Shown here piece after piece: positions 11,803-22,736 of a stretch of DNA of 25,766 nucleotides. Under the pieces are notes generated by a model that made no database searches, had not been told where the DNA came from, and was given only the letters and a program-made list of their open reading frames with translations. This stretch comes from Chromera velia (taxonomy: Eukaryota; Sar; Chromeraceae), in the NCBI GenBank assembly GCA_018398765.1, contig JAHBMJ010001786.1, positions 1 to 25,766 on the forward strand, given 5' to 3'. The translations under genes and the position numbers were made by a program. Every line of letters starts with the position of its first letter. Position 1 is the stretch's first letter.

Positions 11803-12349
11803 CTGAATTAAGGGAAAGCTGACAGACTGACCTTTCTGGAAGATCCAATGAATCGGACTCCTGGAGGAAAGGAGATGAACTCCTGAAGTCAAGAAAAGAA
11901 GAAAGAAAGTGGAATCAAATTGAAAACAAGGGGGGGAAGTGAAGGTCCGGGGTCGACTCTGGGGGGTGTCGAGGAAAACAAAAAAGGATTTATTCCTCGG
12001 AAGAATGTAGAGACTGTCTCTCTGATCTTTCGAAGGTTCCGAAAGAAGAAGAGCCGGCAGGGGAGATCCAGCGGATGTAGGTGCACGGGTGGAGGGAGAT
12101 CTTGTTGGTTGGACGGGACTTGAAGGGAATGAAGACTGGCGTCTAATTCGATCAAGGAAAGGCTGGTTGGCAGGCAGTCTGTATTTCTTTCTTTCTTTCT
12201 TTCTTTCTAAGTTTACCTGTATGCCAAGAAAAGAGGCAACAGGCGGGGGGGATGGACCGCTACGGTTTGGGTTTCTTTTGTACACCGTTGATCGGCGTAG
12301 CGCTATACCAATCCGAGCGGATGAGAATGTGCAGGTCAAAAATTGCTCT
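11803..12349. other. 3' flank of the secreted-protein gene
   Basis: This non-coding stretch follows the TAG stop. It contains a purine-rich start and a short TTTC tetranucleotide run at about 12186-12208. No exon, RNA gene or clear polyadenylation signal was recognised. Confidence 0.5.
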
Positions 12350-14440
12350 GTTTAAGTTTGATTGTCTTAATTGCAAATGAATTCAAATAATCAATCAGGG
12401 TCGGCGTGCACTCAATTGCACGACTGATCGACTACATTTTATCAGAAGGTTGTCATGTGCCGGTCGTCTCGTTTAAATCATGCGAAGATGACGTTACCGA
12501 TTGAGGAGCGGCATCGGATCGAAAGCCTCTTGCATGATTGATAGACCACTTCTCTCTATTTCTCTTTCACTGCATTTCCATACAAAAAACAAAAGATATT
12601 ATATTTAACAAAAAATGGGCCCTTTTTTTAATGGGATTCGTTGAACGCTATTTTTTTTCTAATTTTGGCTAAAAATTTGCTTCATTGGACCTCAACTAAG
12701 AATTCAATTTTAAAAAGTGACTGTTTAAGACCTGGAGAGGCTGCGACCAGATAATTGCTATCATTTGTCACATGAACTACTTATAATAACAATTAACCAG
12801 CCGGACCTACTTATGATAACTATAAGACCTAAGCCGTTTTGTAGGCCGGTTTATACATTAATTAGTAATTATAGTAATGGAATGTCTAGCTAGATCTAGA
12901 TCTAGATGGAATGTATCTAGGAATGTATATAAAATTATATATATATTGTATTTGCATATATTTACAATATTTTATAATCTGAAAGAGTCGCCACGCAGTC
13001 GTGGTAGTGTCTACAACTAACTTGTCATATGTTGAACCCAGTGTTGAACTCGAACCAAGTGTTTGAGGACCAGCCAAATCGGGTCAACCAATTGATGCAA
13101 GACCGTTTTGTCTCTATACTAAAGTCCAAACCAAAGTGAGTGATTATACTTTTGGCTAAACAGCCTAGACTTTCGATTATACAATTTAATGATTCATTTA
13201 TAAATATAGTAATCTCAATAATTTTGTAAGAAAGGTTCTGAGAAAGCTTTTAAGTTTATATGATTCTAGAATCTAGATATGACTACTTTTATTATAAAGT
13301 ACAGACCTGTAACTACTAACTACACACTGAATTTTTAATTAAGTATAAACTAGCTCACACTAAAATAAAAAATCATGTAATTAATATTTTTTTTATACGA
13401 TCGACTCTCAAACTTTCTAGAAGACCCTCTTCTAGACCCTCTTTTGGGTTACGTATATATTATGAACGGAAAGATGATATCAACAGTGCAAGTCGAGGCC
13501 CGGGCCGCCCGGCAGTGGGCCGCAGGGTGAATCGGACAGGTGATCCGAAACATAAATCCTATCCTACTATCTTATCCTTCAAAGATAAAAAAAAAAAGAA
13601 TACTAGACCGGCCATCTCTATGGCCATCTTAGAAGGGATGGAAGCAAGAAGACAACTGAGGGAGGGAAGAAGGGAAATCATGGGAAATCGCTAAGAGAAG
13701 AATATGAAAAGAGGGCCGCACGGCGTACACAATGCCAAAAGGTCCTTTCGTCCTATTTTATTGGATCAATTTTTTGAGCAGCCCTTTCTGAGCAGCCCAG
13801 AGATCACAGTATCTAAAGCGCAGACAGATTGTTGTTTGTTAGCGCGGCCTGGGAAACCAGCTAGGCGGACTATGGGGTGTGGTCTGAGCCTCAGCCATGA
13901 GGTACACCCCCCTGCCGTTTGCAGGGGCGACCTCTATAAGACAAAACGGCGATGGTGCTCTTAGCACTACCTACTACTACTAGGCTGCACTGTCTAGAGC
14001 ACTGCTCCTATAGCACTGCTCTAAGGTACTAGCTAGGGCACCACTCAATGACTTAATTACCAGATTTTATATAATTTCAATTAATTAATATTTAGATTAA
14101 TGTGTAACACTGACCTAGTGTGTGACTCAAATTACAAACTGTTTATATATGATTAAACAACAGACTTGATAGACCACGCCTTACATCGCGATCGTAAGAT
14201 AGCTAGAGATGCCTTATCTAGTGCCTTATATGAGCTATAATTATATCATAATTATATATGAATGTAATACTAGGTGCAATTAATAGGCTGAAAGTGACTC
14301 TGTGTGCATTCTATTATAGCATAATGATAACGATGATCACTTTCAACTCAAAGTTTTATTGTTTCAAGACACCAAAGGCAAACATTTTTAGGCAAGGAGC
14401 TGTGCAAAAAGAAGTTTTGCGGCAGCGTGCGCAAAAACGA
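12350..14440. other. AT-rich island of distinct composition, possible mobile-element remnant
   Basis: Sequence changes abruptly from the mixed, repeat-speckled local style to AT-rich DNA with palindromic AGATCTAGATCTAGAT (about 12895-12908), TCTAGA-containing direct repeats (13419-13442) and two short GC-rich cores (13495-13525, 13840-13935). Near-identical CTACTTATAATAAC / CTACTTATGATAAC copies lie at about 12777 and 12807. GCACTGCTC occurs twice near 13999-14020. No long reading frame, transposase motif, terminal repeats or target duplication was identified. It lies between two convergent genes, where an insertion would be tolerated. It could be a decayed transposon, transferred DNA or a misassembly. 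Boundaries are approximate. Confidence 0.45.
13899..13934. other. Strong stem-loop inside the AT-rich island
   Basis: The inner stem pairs CCCCTGC (13909-13915) with GCAGGGG (13921-13927) around a CGTTT loop. The outer stem pairs GAGGT (13899-13903) with ACCTC (13930-13934). It is the most GC-rich structured element in the island. Its role is unknown; it could be part of a transposon end or a small RNA. Confidence 0.45.
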
Positions 14441-14641
14441 TCTGTACACAAAATGACTACGACACGTATACACCACAGCAGTCAGACTTCAGTCCCTATG
14501 CCAGTCTGGAAGCCAGTACGTGAATGACTGAGTCAGCGGGGGGTCCTGGCTGGCCAGCTGGATCAGTCATTGCCCCTCTTCAATACACAAGCATGTGAAT
14601 ACATACAAACCCACCAGCATGCATGTGGGGGTCCTTCCGCT
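14441..14641. other. 3' flank of the minus-strand RE/RD-rich coding block
   Basis: This sequence lies between the island and the TGA stop at 14642. Plus-strand frames here look fairly open near 14400-14520, but no start, splice partner or family was recognised, so no gene is called. Confidence 0.4.
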
Positions 14642-16865
14642 TCACGGACGCCCCCCTCCATGGAGCAGCCAGTCGCCCCTCCTCTCAGGCAGACCCCGAG
14701 GAGGCGGGAGGGCGTGGGCACCGGGATGAGAAGAAGAGAGGACGTCGTTGTCACCCCTGTAGGGTGAGATGGAGGAGACGGGAGGATGACGGTTGTCCCC
14801 TCTCCAAATTCCTGTGGCAGCCAGACGGGAGGCAAGGGCACTGTCCCTCTCTCTTTCCCTTTCCCTTTCGGCGGATGGGAGACGGTAACGCCGTCTGCCG
14901 CTGCTGTCCCCATCCCTGTCCCCCCTCTCATGCCAGTCAGATGATGATCGGGGAGGAGGATAGTCACCCCCGTCACGACGCCTCTCCCTAAGAGAATCCC
15001 TCCCTTCCCCCCCTCCGGCCCAGTATCCTCTCACATCCCCGTCCCTCTCCCTCTCCCTCTCGCGTGACCTTTCCCTTTCCCGCCTGTCTCTCTCCCTTTC
15101 CCTTTCCCTCATTCCCATCCCCCCGTCCCCTCTGCTCCCCCCTCTGAATCCAAATCCATCCCAGGCCCCATGCCCTCCCCTCTCCCTGTCCCCTCGCAAC
15201 AACTGCCTCTCTCGATCCCTGCCTGCAGGATGCTCCCTCTCTCTCAACTGCCCCCTCTCTCTCCCTCTGACCCTGTCCCCGTCTCTTCGTCTACCCGACG
15301 AGTGCCCCCCCTCATCAGACCCTCTGAGCTCCTCCTTCACTCGCTCCCGTCCTGGCCTCAGCATCTCACCCGAAGGCCCAGAGGAGGAGTGCCCGACATC
15401 TGAGCTGCCGCCGCGCCGACTTGAAAGGAAGGAAAGTGGGAGCTCCCCGCTCTGGTATCTCTCCAGCTGCACGCAGGGAGGGGGGGGGGAGGACGCGATA
15501 GACGAAGAAGGAGAAGAAGCATCAATCATGAGGGAAGGAAGAAAGAAGGGAGGCGGAAAGGATGCACTACACCGGCCAGAGAAGTGAAGTGAGAGGCATG
15601 CAGCTAGACACACACCGGCAAGAAAAAAACAGACAAAGATGCAGGGGATGCACGAAGAAAAGTTCTTCTGCCACTGCTTCCTTCCTTCTTTTCTTCTTCC
15701 CTTCTTCTCCCGACACAAACTCATTTTCTGTCATGCAGTAACTCAGACTCCTTGCTCCTCAGTGTGACAGTCTGTGTCTCGGAGCGCATGCACTGACTGA
15801 CCTCCTCATGCCCCTCTCCATGAGAATTTCCCTCCCTCTGCACTGTGGCACGGGGAACGCTGGGCACATAGCGGCTTCCTTCTTCTTCTTGTTCTTCTTC
15901 CTCCTCCTCTCCTCCCTCTATCACCTCCTCTTCTTCTATCTCTTCTTCTTCCTCTTCCTCCTCCACGTGTCTCTGTTCATGTTCTTCGTATTGGTCTCGC
16001 TCTTCTTCCTCCTCTTCCCCCCCTGCGTACTCCCTCTGATCCTCATCACTGGGCATCGCTGTCTGTTTCTGCTGAGAAATCCCACGTTTGTTGCCCGGCT
16101 GCTTCGGCTGTTGGTTGCCGCTCTCGGAGCTCAGCAGGTCAAGCAGACAAGGGCGCCACCATGCAGTCCAGTTGTCTGCTAGGGCGGCGCTCAAGGCTGC
16201 CTTGTGGGCCCGCACAAAGTCCCTCTGGGCCTCTGCGGTGTCTGGCAACTCGTGCAGGAGGGGGCACTCGTCGTTGCCTGACTTGCACTCCTCTGCAAAT
16301 TAAAACAATTGTGCATGAATACGATTCATCCAATCCATTCGTGTGCACTTTCGTTCGTTAATTCTGCACATGCGTCAAGGTTTTTCAATGAGTGAGAAGA
16401 CATGCATGCACCCTTTCATGACGTCCATTTTTCTGCAAGCGGCTGGCCGAGGAAAGGAAGAGCTGGGAGAACAGAAGGACACAGGAGAGAAACAAAAAAG
16501 CGGAAGGAAAGGAAGGGGGACAGAAAGGAGAAAGAAAGAAAAATGAGAAGGAATGACCGAACGAAAAAATGGACCTCGCTCAAACAGTCAAGCCTGACCC
16601 AAGTGAGAAGAGGAAAACCACACAGAGAGACCCGCTCGATGAATTAATTCACCACAACCCCCTTTTCATAGAAACTGAGCATGCGATGCGACAACAACGA
16701 CGCCCAAGAAGAGGGAGAAGAAAACGGAACGGGAGGCTGCACCAAGCCCTTAAGGAAGAAGAGAGGGAAAGAGACAACGATGAACTCACCAAAAGCGAGG
16801 AAGTAAAAACAAGGAACCCCTGCCAGAACTTTCTTCAGCGTCTGATCATTCATCTGCAAAGGGAC

Positions 16866-16896
<31 letters not shown>

Positions 16897-17460
16897 CAAA
16901 TGAAAAGACACGAAAAGTAAGGGAGAAAGGGAACAAGAGACAGAGAAGGCAGACCGATGGAGCCTCCATACACCGCACAAGCAAAAGGCACCAAAAAAGA
17001 AGCACACACACGAAAGCGCAGAGGGTCTCATTGCTCTTTCTTTCACACACACACACACACACACGCACGCACGCACGCACGTACACACACACACACACAC
17101 ACTCACTCACTCACTCACACACGACACAAACATTCGCGCAACCGCGCGCCCAAACATACACCACACAAATATCCAACAAGCATTTCAGATTCAAAGCTGC
17201 AGAAAGAGCAAGAGGGAGGCGACGCAAATGAAACCCAAAAGGAGCAACCAGCTATCACCAACCCTTTTCAGTTCCTCGGTGACTGTCTCAACCCGGTCCG
17301 CATCCGTTTGCCTCAGAGTGGGAGGAGCGCGTGATGCAGGCCGTTGCGAGACGGGGGGTGCGCCTCGAGGAAGGGGGGAGGCGGGTCTGCAGGCACGCTC
17401 ATGCATTTTATCACCAACGGTGAGACACGACGAGGATCGGCACATTGGGCAAGTGTGCAT
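14642..17460 (-). CDS. CCCH finger protein with acidic and RE/RD-rich domains (or 3' half of the adjacent CCCH gene)
   Basis: Well-supported exons in transcript order: 16853-16790, 16292-15802 and 15466-14642 (stop TGA). A tentative first exon is 17460-17263 (ATG at 17460, Cys/His-rich start, phase 0 exit through a weak GTTGGT donor). A CCCH finger is split by an intron: C from CFYFLAF, then EECKSGNDECPLLH, giving C-x8-C-x6-C-x3-H. A short helical segment with WTAWWRPC follows. Next comes a long Glu-rich acidic stretch and then about 270 residues dominated by RER, RDR and RGD runs resembling SR-like RNA-processing proteins. This suggests a nuclear RNA-binding or splicing-related role (inference). 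Exon 16853 enters in phase 0, so it could equally follow the exon ending at 18786. In that case this block is the C-terminal half of the neighbouring gene and 17460-17263 is intronic. Confidence 0.72.
16867..16894. repeat. (CA)n microsatellite at a 3' splice site
   Basis: The repeat reads (UG)n in the minus-strand transcript and lies directly upstream of the TTGTCCCTTTGCAG acceptor for the exon starting at 16853. Confidence 0.9.
17045..17118. repeat. Compound (CA)n-(CGCA)n-(CTCA)n microsatellite
   Basis: CA, GCAC and ACTC repeats on the plus strand lie in an intron of the minus-strand gene. They read as UG-rich sequence in the transcript. Confidence 0.92.
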
Positions 17461-17463
17461 CCG

Positions 17464-18785
17464 CAAATGAATATGCAGACGCAGAAAGAGAAGAGAGGGA
17501 AGGATGGACGGCGGAGCACCAGAAAAGAAAAGAAAAGAAAAAAAGAGTGAAACTGAGATCGAGAGGCAGGGAGAGAAAGTGGGCTGGAAGAGATTGAAAT
17601 TCAAACATTTTTCGGGAAGCACCCAGGACTACTACACGACACCCCCCCCCAATTTCCCCGAATCTCACCCTCCTCCATGCATGCACCCCCTCAAAAAACG
17701 CGTCCATCTACGTCCCTTTTCAGCCTCCTAGTTGCCATCCATCGAGGTCCCTTCACAGAAAGAACTCCACAGACATTCAAATCTGGACTGCCTCCCTGGG
17801 CAAAACAAAAAAAGGAACATCATCGAAAGAAATAAACCCAACTGACCGCGAGTGACCAACGCTCCGTGTGTCTGCAGACGAAAGGGGAGAAAGGAAGGAA
17901 GCGAGAGAGAGAAAGGAAATGAGGTGCGCAAAGATACACACACAGAAAAGGAAACGGTAGAGGCAACATGAAAAGACGCAAGCAAGCAAGGAAAAGAAAA
18001 AGGAAGGCGGGAACAAAGAGAGGAGACGAGTGGGGGGAATCAAACACCATCAACCGGTTGAAAGGTCTCTCTTATTGCAGCAGGACAACTGGCCGAAAGA
18101 AGCAAGAAAAGAAAAGGCCAACACAGCGAGGTCAGACGTCTCACAGGAAGACAACCGACCTCTAGGTTCCTCAACATAGTTGCCTGCTGGCTGCAAATAG
18201 GAGGCAGGCGGGTAACCGAAAGACCAGGGGGGGGGGCGGGGGGCTCTCTTGTTTGTGCAAGGCAGGACACTATATTGGAAGCGGCAAGAGGGTAAGTTGG
18301 GAAGTCCGCGAAGAAGAAAGGGGAAAAAGCGAGCGAGAGTTGAATGGCAGATGGAGAGACGCACAATCCGAGAGGGTTGTTTGAACAGAAAGGGAAACCC
18401 AGAGAGCTCTGCCGTGAAATCAGATCTGCATAATTCCTTTGTCCGGCCGACCAGGCATCGAGGGAGGCAGGAGGGGGCCCGCCCTCAGATAGATGAATCA
18501 ATCGGGTGCATGGTGGAAGGAAGGAATCTGAGCTAGATAGAGAAAGACTGAGAATGTTGAAAGAAGAGAATCACTCTCGATTCTTTTCCTGATGCCATGT
18601 CCGTCAGGCAGGCAGGCAGTGGGTGAGTGCGTCACAAGCTAGCTTTGTACACAACGCCTCTATATGCAAGCATAGTTACCGGGCCTTTCCCAATGAAACT
18701 CTCTACTGTCGCTCCTTTCGAAGGCGATCAAACTGAACATATTGCGGCGACCGAAATGCGTACTTTTTTGACCTTGCACACTCAC
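17464..18785 (-). other. Intron-like stretch between the two CCCH coding blocks
   Basis: This stretch of about 1.3 kb is strongly pyrimidine-rich on the minus strand, like the introns around it. It lacks the CpG-rich motifs seen in the two divergent promoters. Possible small exons fit phase: 18190-18145 (coding PAGNYVEEPRGRLSS), 17871-17847 and 17795-17777. Together they would end the upstream gene at a TGA at 17777. None has a recognisable domain, so they stay tentative. A CAGG repeat lies at 18606-18620. Confidence 0.4.
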
Positions 18786-20381
18786 CTTTCCATGGAGCTC
18801 CTGGCGTTCTCTAGATTCCTCCCGGGGGACTCCCAGAGCGTTTACGCCTGTCGGATGCGCCCTCGAAGCACCGTGACCCGAGAGATCACCCCCACCCAGT
18901 GGGACTGCAGAGGTGCCATTGAGCGCCGCCGCTGCCGCAGCAGTAGGCTGTTGAGTGCTTCCTGGGGGTGGGCTTGTTTGGGTGTAGGGAGGCACACTAG
19001 GAATCGGAGACGGGTTACGAGAGGAGGCATTCGCGATATGAGACGGCGGCGCCATCGCAGAGAGACCCGCTTGGTGCGGCGCCGCTAGATTCCATGGTGA
19101 GGGGCTGTCTGGGATGTAGGCGTCATAGTTTGGATGTGGCTGGAGGGTTTGTGGTCTCTCTTGGTAGTGGTCGTAGTAATTGGAAGCCTGGCCTGGAACG
19201 GAATACCCATACTGATACGCAGCGACGGGATCCTCATGCGGTTGCTGGTAGGAAGAGGAAGACTCCAGATGACCGTTTGGTCTCTCTCTGTCTTCCCTGT
19301 CCCTGAGGGCTCTGGGATTGGGTTTGAGCATGGCACGAGTAGGATTGGGATTGGGTCGGTTGGAGTCGGAGCTGATGATTCGAGGGGGTGGGGGGAGCCT
19401 GGAGAGAGAGTGACCTTCGGAGATGTCGTCTTGGTCTCGGAGGTATCTGTCCCCGTCTCCGTCTCCCTCAATTGGTGCCTCTTCAACGTCTCTGCCCTCA
19501 TAAGATGCCCCCCTCTCCTCCTCCCATATGGGAAACCACCACCTGTGGCTGTGCTCCTCTACACCCTGATTCAACACAACACTGGTCAGTTTTTCCATGT
19601 ACTCCAGCACAAAGTTCTTCCGCTCCTTCTGTGCTTTCAGAGGACCGTGGAAGAAGTAACAGTTCCGGTGCTTGCAGGTGTCTGCATGCGAAAGCGGACG
19701 TATACCATTATGAGTGAAAATCAGTATGTTCATACAAACGGGAAAGAAAATAGAGGCAGGAGGCAAAAAGACACACACACACGCACACACACACACACAC
19801 AGAGTGGGGGGGAGGGGGTGTAGGGCGAGAACGGAAGAAGGGGTCCACGAAGGGGCAAGACAAAGCAGAAGGAGGGGATGAGACGCGAGAGCAAAGAGAA
19901 AAACCAAGACACGTGGAATGGAAAAGGGTGGAGAAAGACAATGATCCCTCCCTTGAAGAAAAGAGGAACAAAACTAGCAGGCACCGATCGATGCTGACCG
20001 AATCCGACCCCCGCAAAGCACCCGAGCGAATGAGCGAAGGGACAAAGGTCCCCCTCTCTACACCTCCTCTTAGGACCCCAAAAGTAGAGGCACATGGTCA
20101 TCCGGGAACTCTGCAAGGTTTCCTTGTCATGAGAATATCGGCAGCTCTCACCCCTCGTGCACCTGCGCGCACGTGGAAGTGGACAGTGCCGAAGGGGCAC
20201 AGAGTCAGTGTGCATGTATCTATTTATCAACACACGTACGCATCATTCATCTTTGTGGGGAAAGCAAGGACTGAAAAAGTCGTTGAAGGAAGGGAGTCTC
20301 TAAGCGGGGCCAGGTGAAGAGACTGGAGACTCACAGGGTGCCATCCCTCCTGAACACTTCGCAAGGCTTCTTCCCTGCCAT
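18786..20381 (-). CDS. Triple CCCH zinc-finger protein with disordered tail
   Basis: Exons in transcript order: 20381-20335, 20162-19999 and 19681-18786. They join in phase to give 369 residues ending in frame at a GTGAGT donor, so coding continues downstream. The start is the ATG at 20381 in a GCCATGG context. Three CCCH fingers follow closely, and two are split by introns: C7-x9-C-x5-C-x3-H, then C-x9-C-x5-C-x3-H (ending CREGDLCPFAH), then C-x8-C-x4-C-x3-H (ending CKHRNCYFFH). A short helical, Trp-containing segment comes next. The tail is long and low-complexity, rich in Pro, Ser, Asn, Tyr and Gln, with an Ala run. CCCH arrays of this kind usually bind RNA; the tail looks prion-like or disordered. 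The 3' end is unresolved: the next exon may be 18190-18145 or 16853-16790, both phase 0. If it is the latter, the protein would be about 828 residues. Confidence 0.82.
19771..19800. repeat. (CA)n microsatellite in intron
   Basis: A CA-type tract on the plus strand reads (UG)n in the minus-strand transcript. It lies in the intron that splits the third CCCH finger. Confidence 0.9.
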
Positions 20382-20958
20382 GGCGATCCGTCGAATTTCA
20401 GGAAGACAAACTAAAATTGATGCTTCACCTCTGTGTGGTGACAGAACAATCAACAGACGAAGAAGACGACAAAGAGATGCAAAAGGAGACGGGATTGAAC
20501 AAACTAGTCGTCTGATGCTCCAGCAGCCTCAAGTGCCTTCCCGCCGTCCATCCACCTCTGCCGGAATCCGTTCTGCCACAACGCCAACCGTCCAATGAAT
20601 ATGCTTCTCGATGGCGACAAACCGCACACTTTGAATGGCTCCACTGAAGTATTCTGAATTTATCGATAACACTGAGTCCAGAAAATTCCACGCAGAAACA
20701 GAGTTTCAGTCTTGGCATATAGACCTTGCATGGCATATTATAGACTTGGCACTGATGCATTCCCGCGGCCCCATGCATGCATGCATGCACGGCACCGCGC
20801 GCGCGCGGTGCGAGCGGGGCGGCATGCACTCAGCGGACGGGCCCGCCGGGCCGAACCCGCGCCGCATCGCGCCGCGAAAAAAAAAATCTTGATTGCCCGT
20901 ACGATGCCCGTACGTGTTTTCTATTGTTTTCTCAAATTTTTCTCAATCAGCTGAATCG
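20382..20958. promoter_or_regulatory. Second divergent promoter region with CG palindrome
   Basis: The triple-CCCH gene and the demethylase gene start 577 bases apart in opposite directions. The core carries imperfect repeats of TTGGCATAT / ATGGCATATT (20713-20752), overlapping TGCATGCA copies (20771-20789) and TGCATGCACGG at 20782-20792. A perfect 20-bp palindrome GCACCGCGCGCGCGCGGTGC lies at 20792-20811. CpG-rich sequence continues to about 20876, and GCCCGTACG occurs twice near 20896-20914. The same TGCATGCACGG within CpG-rich DNA occurs in the other divergent region. Confidence 0.55.
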
Positions 20959-22694
20959 ATGAACCATGATGGACCTTCTGCCTGGAAATCGTTGAGACCC
21001 GGTGCTTTCAGAGCGCCGACCACCTCTACGCCAACCGACCTCTTTGCCGAGTGCGCTCTCCGGCTAACGACTCCTCGGAGCCTCGTGAACATTCTCAACG
21101 ACCCCGCTCGTATAGGACTTCGTTTTGCTTCAGTTGACGGTAGGCTGGTTGATGATGATCTCTAGCGCCCCCCCCCTTTCCTTGGTTTTCCTGTTTCTTC
21201 GCCAGAATAATGTATGGTCTCGTGGCTCTGCTTCGACTTCTTCAACTAGTGGTGTGCAAGCTGTGCAGTGAAGGTTTAGCCTTGCTTCCACAAACAACAC
21301 TTTTTTGCTCCCTTTCCCAGAGACGGCAAGAATACCACTTCTTTGTTTTGCTCCGTTTTGACATCTCAGTGTAGAATCTCTGCTCGTTCAGCAGGTGAAA
21401 AAAGAGTGCATGCTTGATGCTTTTCTCTGGGATCGTGAGTAGCTTTTTCTGTCTTGACTGCGTGGTTGATCTCTTCTTTTTCACTCCTATGACCTTGGAT
21501 ACACTTATCGTTCGTGAAAAGTCTACTTGTTTCTGTCTGCGCTTTCGTGATCTCCTGAAAGATCTCTGGCGTGATAATGTGCATGATCGGCTGGGAAGTG
21601 TCTTTCTCTTCTTTCTTCCTGGAGACTCATCGTGTTTCTCGGTCAGACTCTGTCAGCTCTCTCTTTTGGGTCCCCCTTGCCGTTTCTCTGTGGCCGGTGT
21701 GTCCTTGGCTTTGGCTTTCTTCTCTCAAGAGAGGTGAGGAGTCGCGTCGAGGCATTGGACTTGCAAGTGTCCTAGAGGTAAACGTGATCTCTGACTTCAT
21801 CTTGGATATTCTTTGCAGTCCCTTGACGACCTCCATCCGACTGCCGTCTCCACGTCTTCGTCTCCGTCTCCGTCTCCAACATGTCCAACAGACTTAGAAG
21901 AGAGTCGGTCTGACGTCTGGACGTTTCTTTGGCTTTCGAACCTCATTCTTCTCTTCATAGAATTCTCGTCAGCGACTGTCTCTTTCCAAATTTATCCAGA
22001 CAGTTGGCGACTGAAAGTTTGGAGGCATCAAGAACAAAAAAAAACAAGAACAAGAGAAAGTTTGGAGGCATCAAGAACAAGAAACCGGCTGTCTTCTTCC
22101 TAAGAGACTTTCCACTCATTCCCACGATATATTTCGACAGCTTTTTCCACATTCTCTTGTTCCATGAAACCGATTCCCCCTGCGCACTCTCCACGCCTCA
22201 ATGGTCTGCCGGCCCTCCCCCCTGTCCCTTTGATTGTGCACGACTCCCGGCCGCTGGATTGACTGTCAATTGTGGTGTCATCCGATTGATCGTAAAAACT
22301 GTGACCACCTCGAATTGCATGGACACATGTATGGATATGGCATGCACGCAGGATTGAGGACCACAACCCCGCTCCGGAGGTTCATGGCGGGCAGTCTGCC
22401 CTCCCGACTCTCCGCCCCACCGTGGCGGACTTGAAAGCCTTTCCGTAAGTCTGTAGTGAATGCGGCTCGTCGAACCAGCTCGTTTGCCGGTTGAAGAGCA
22501 TCCTCTCTTTCTTTTTCGTGGTCTGAAGGACGACTGACGGGATCTGTCCTACTTGAGTGTCCCACCTGTTTGCTTCCTGTTCGTTCTGTGCTCTTCTGGA
22601 ATCAGCTTTGGGTCATGGCTGCAAACTCACCTGCCTGCATATGCGTTATTGCATGCATGTGTGCGAGTGTGCGTGTCTGTGCGTACACTGTGTG

Positions 22695-22736
<42 letters not shown>

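Noticed and set aside
13020-13085. tRNA- or SINE-like box (GGTTCGAGTT on the minus strand)
   Set aside because: The B-box consensus is not met, no A box or cloverleaf could be drawn, and there is no poly(A) tail.
14258-14527. Plus-strand open frame at the right edge of the AT-rich island
   Set aside because: It has no recognisable domain, crosses the composition boundary and shows no splice partner. Several frames are similarly open.
16846-17334. Thr/His and Val/Cys-rich frames on both strands
   Set aside because: These are translations of CA repeats, with no domain and no splice continuity.
21366-21584. Minus-strand frame rich in Glu/Lys/Thr
   Set aside because: It is the reverse reading of a pyrimidine-rich intron of a plus-strand gene, with no motif and no splice signals supporting it.
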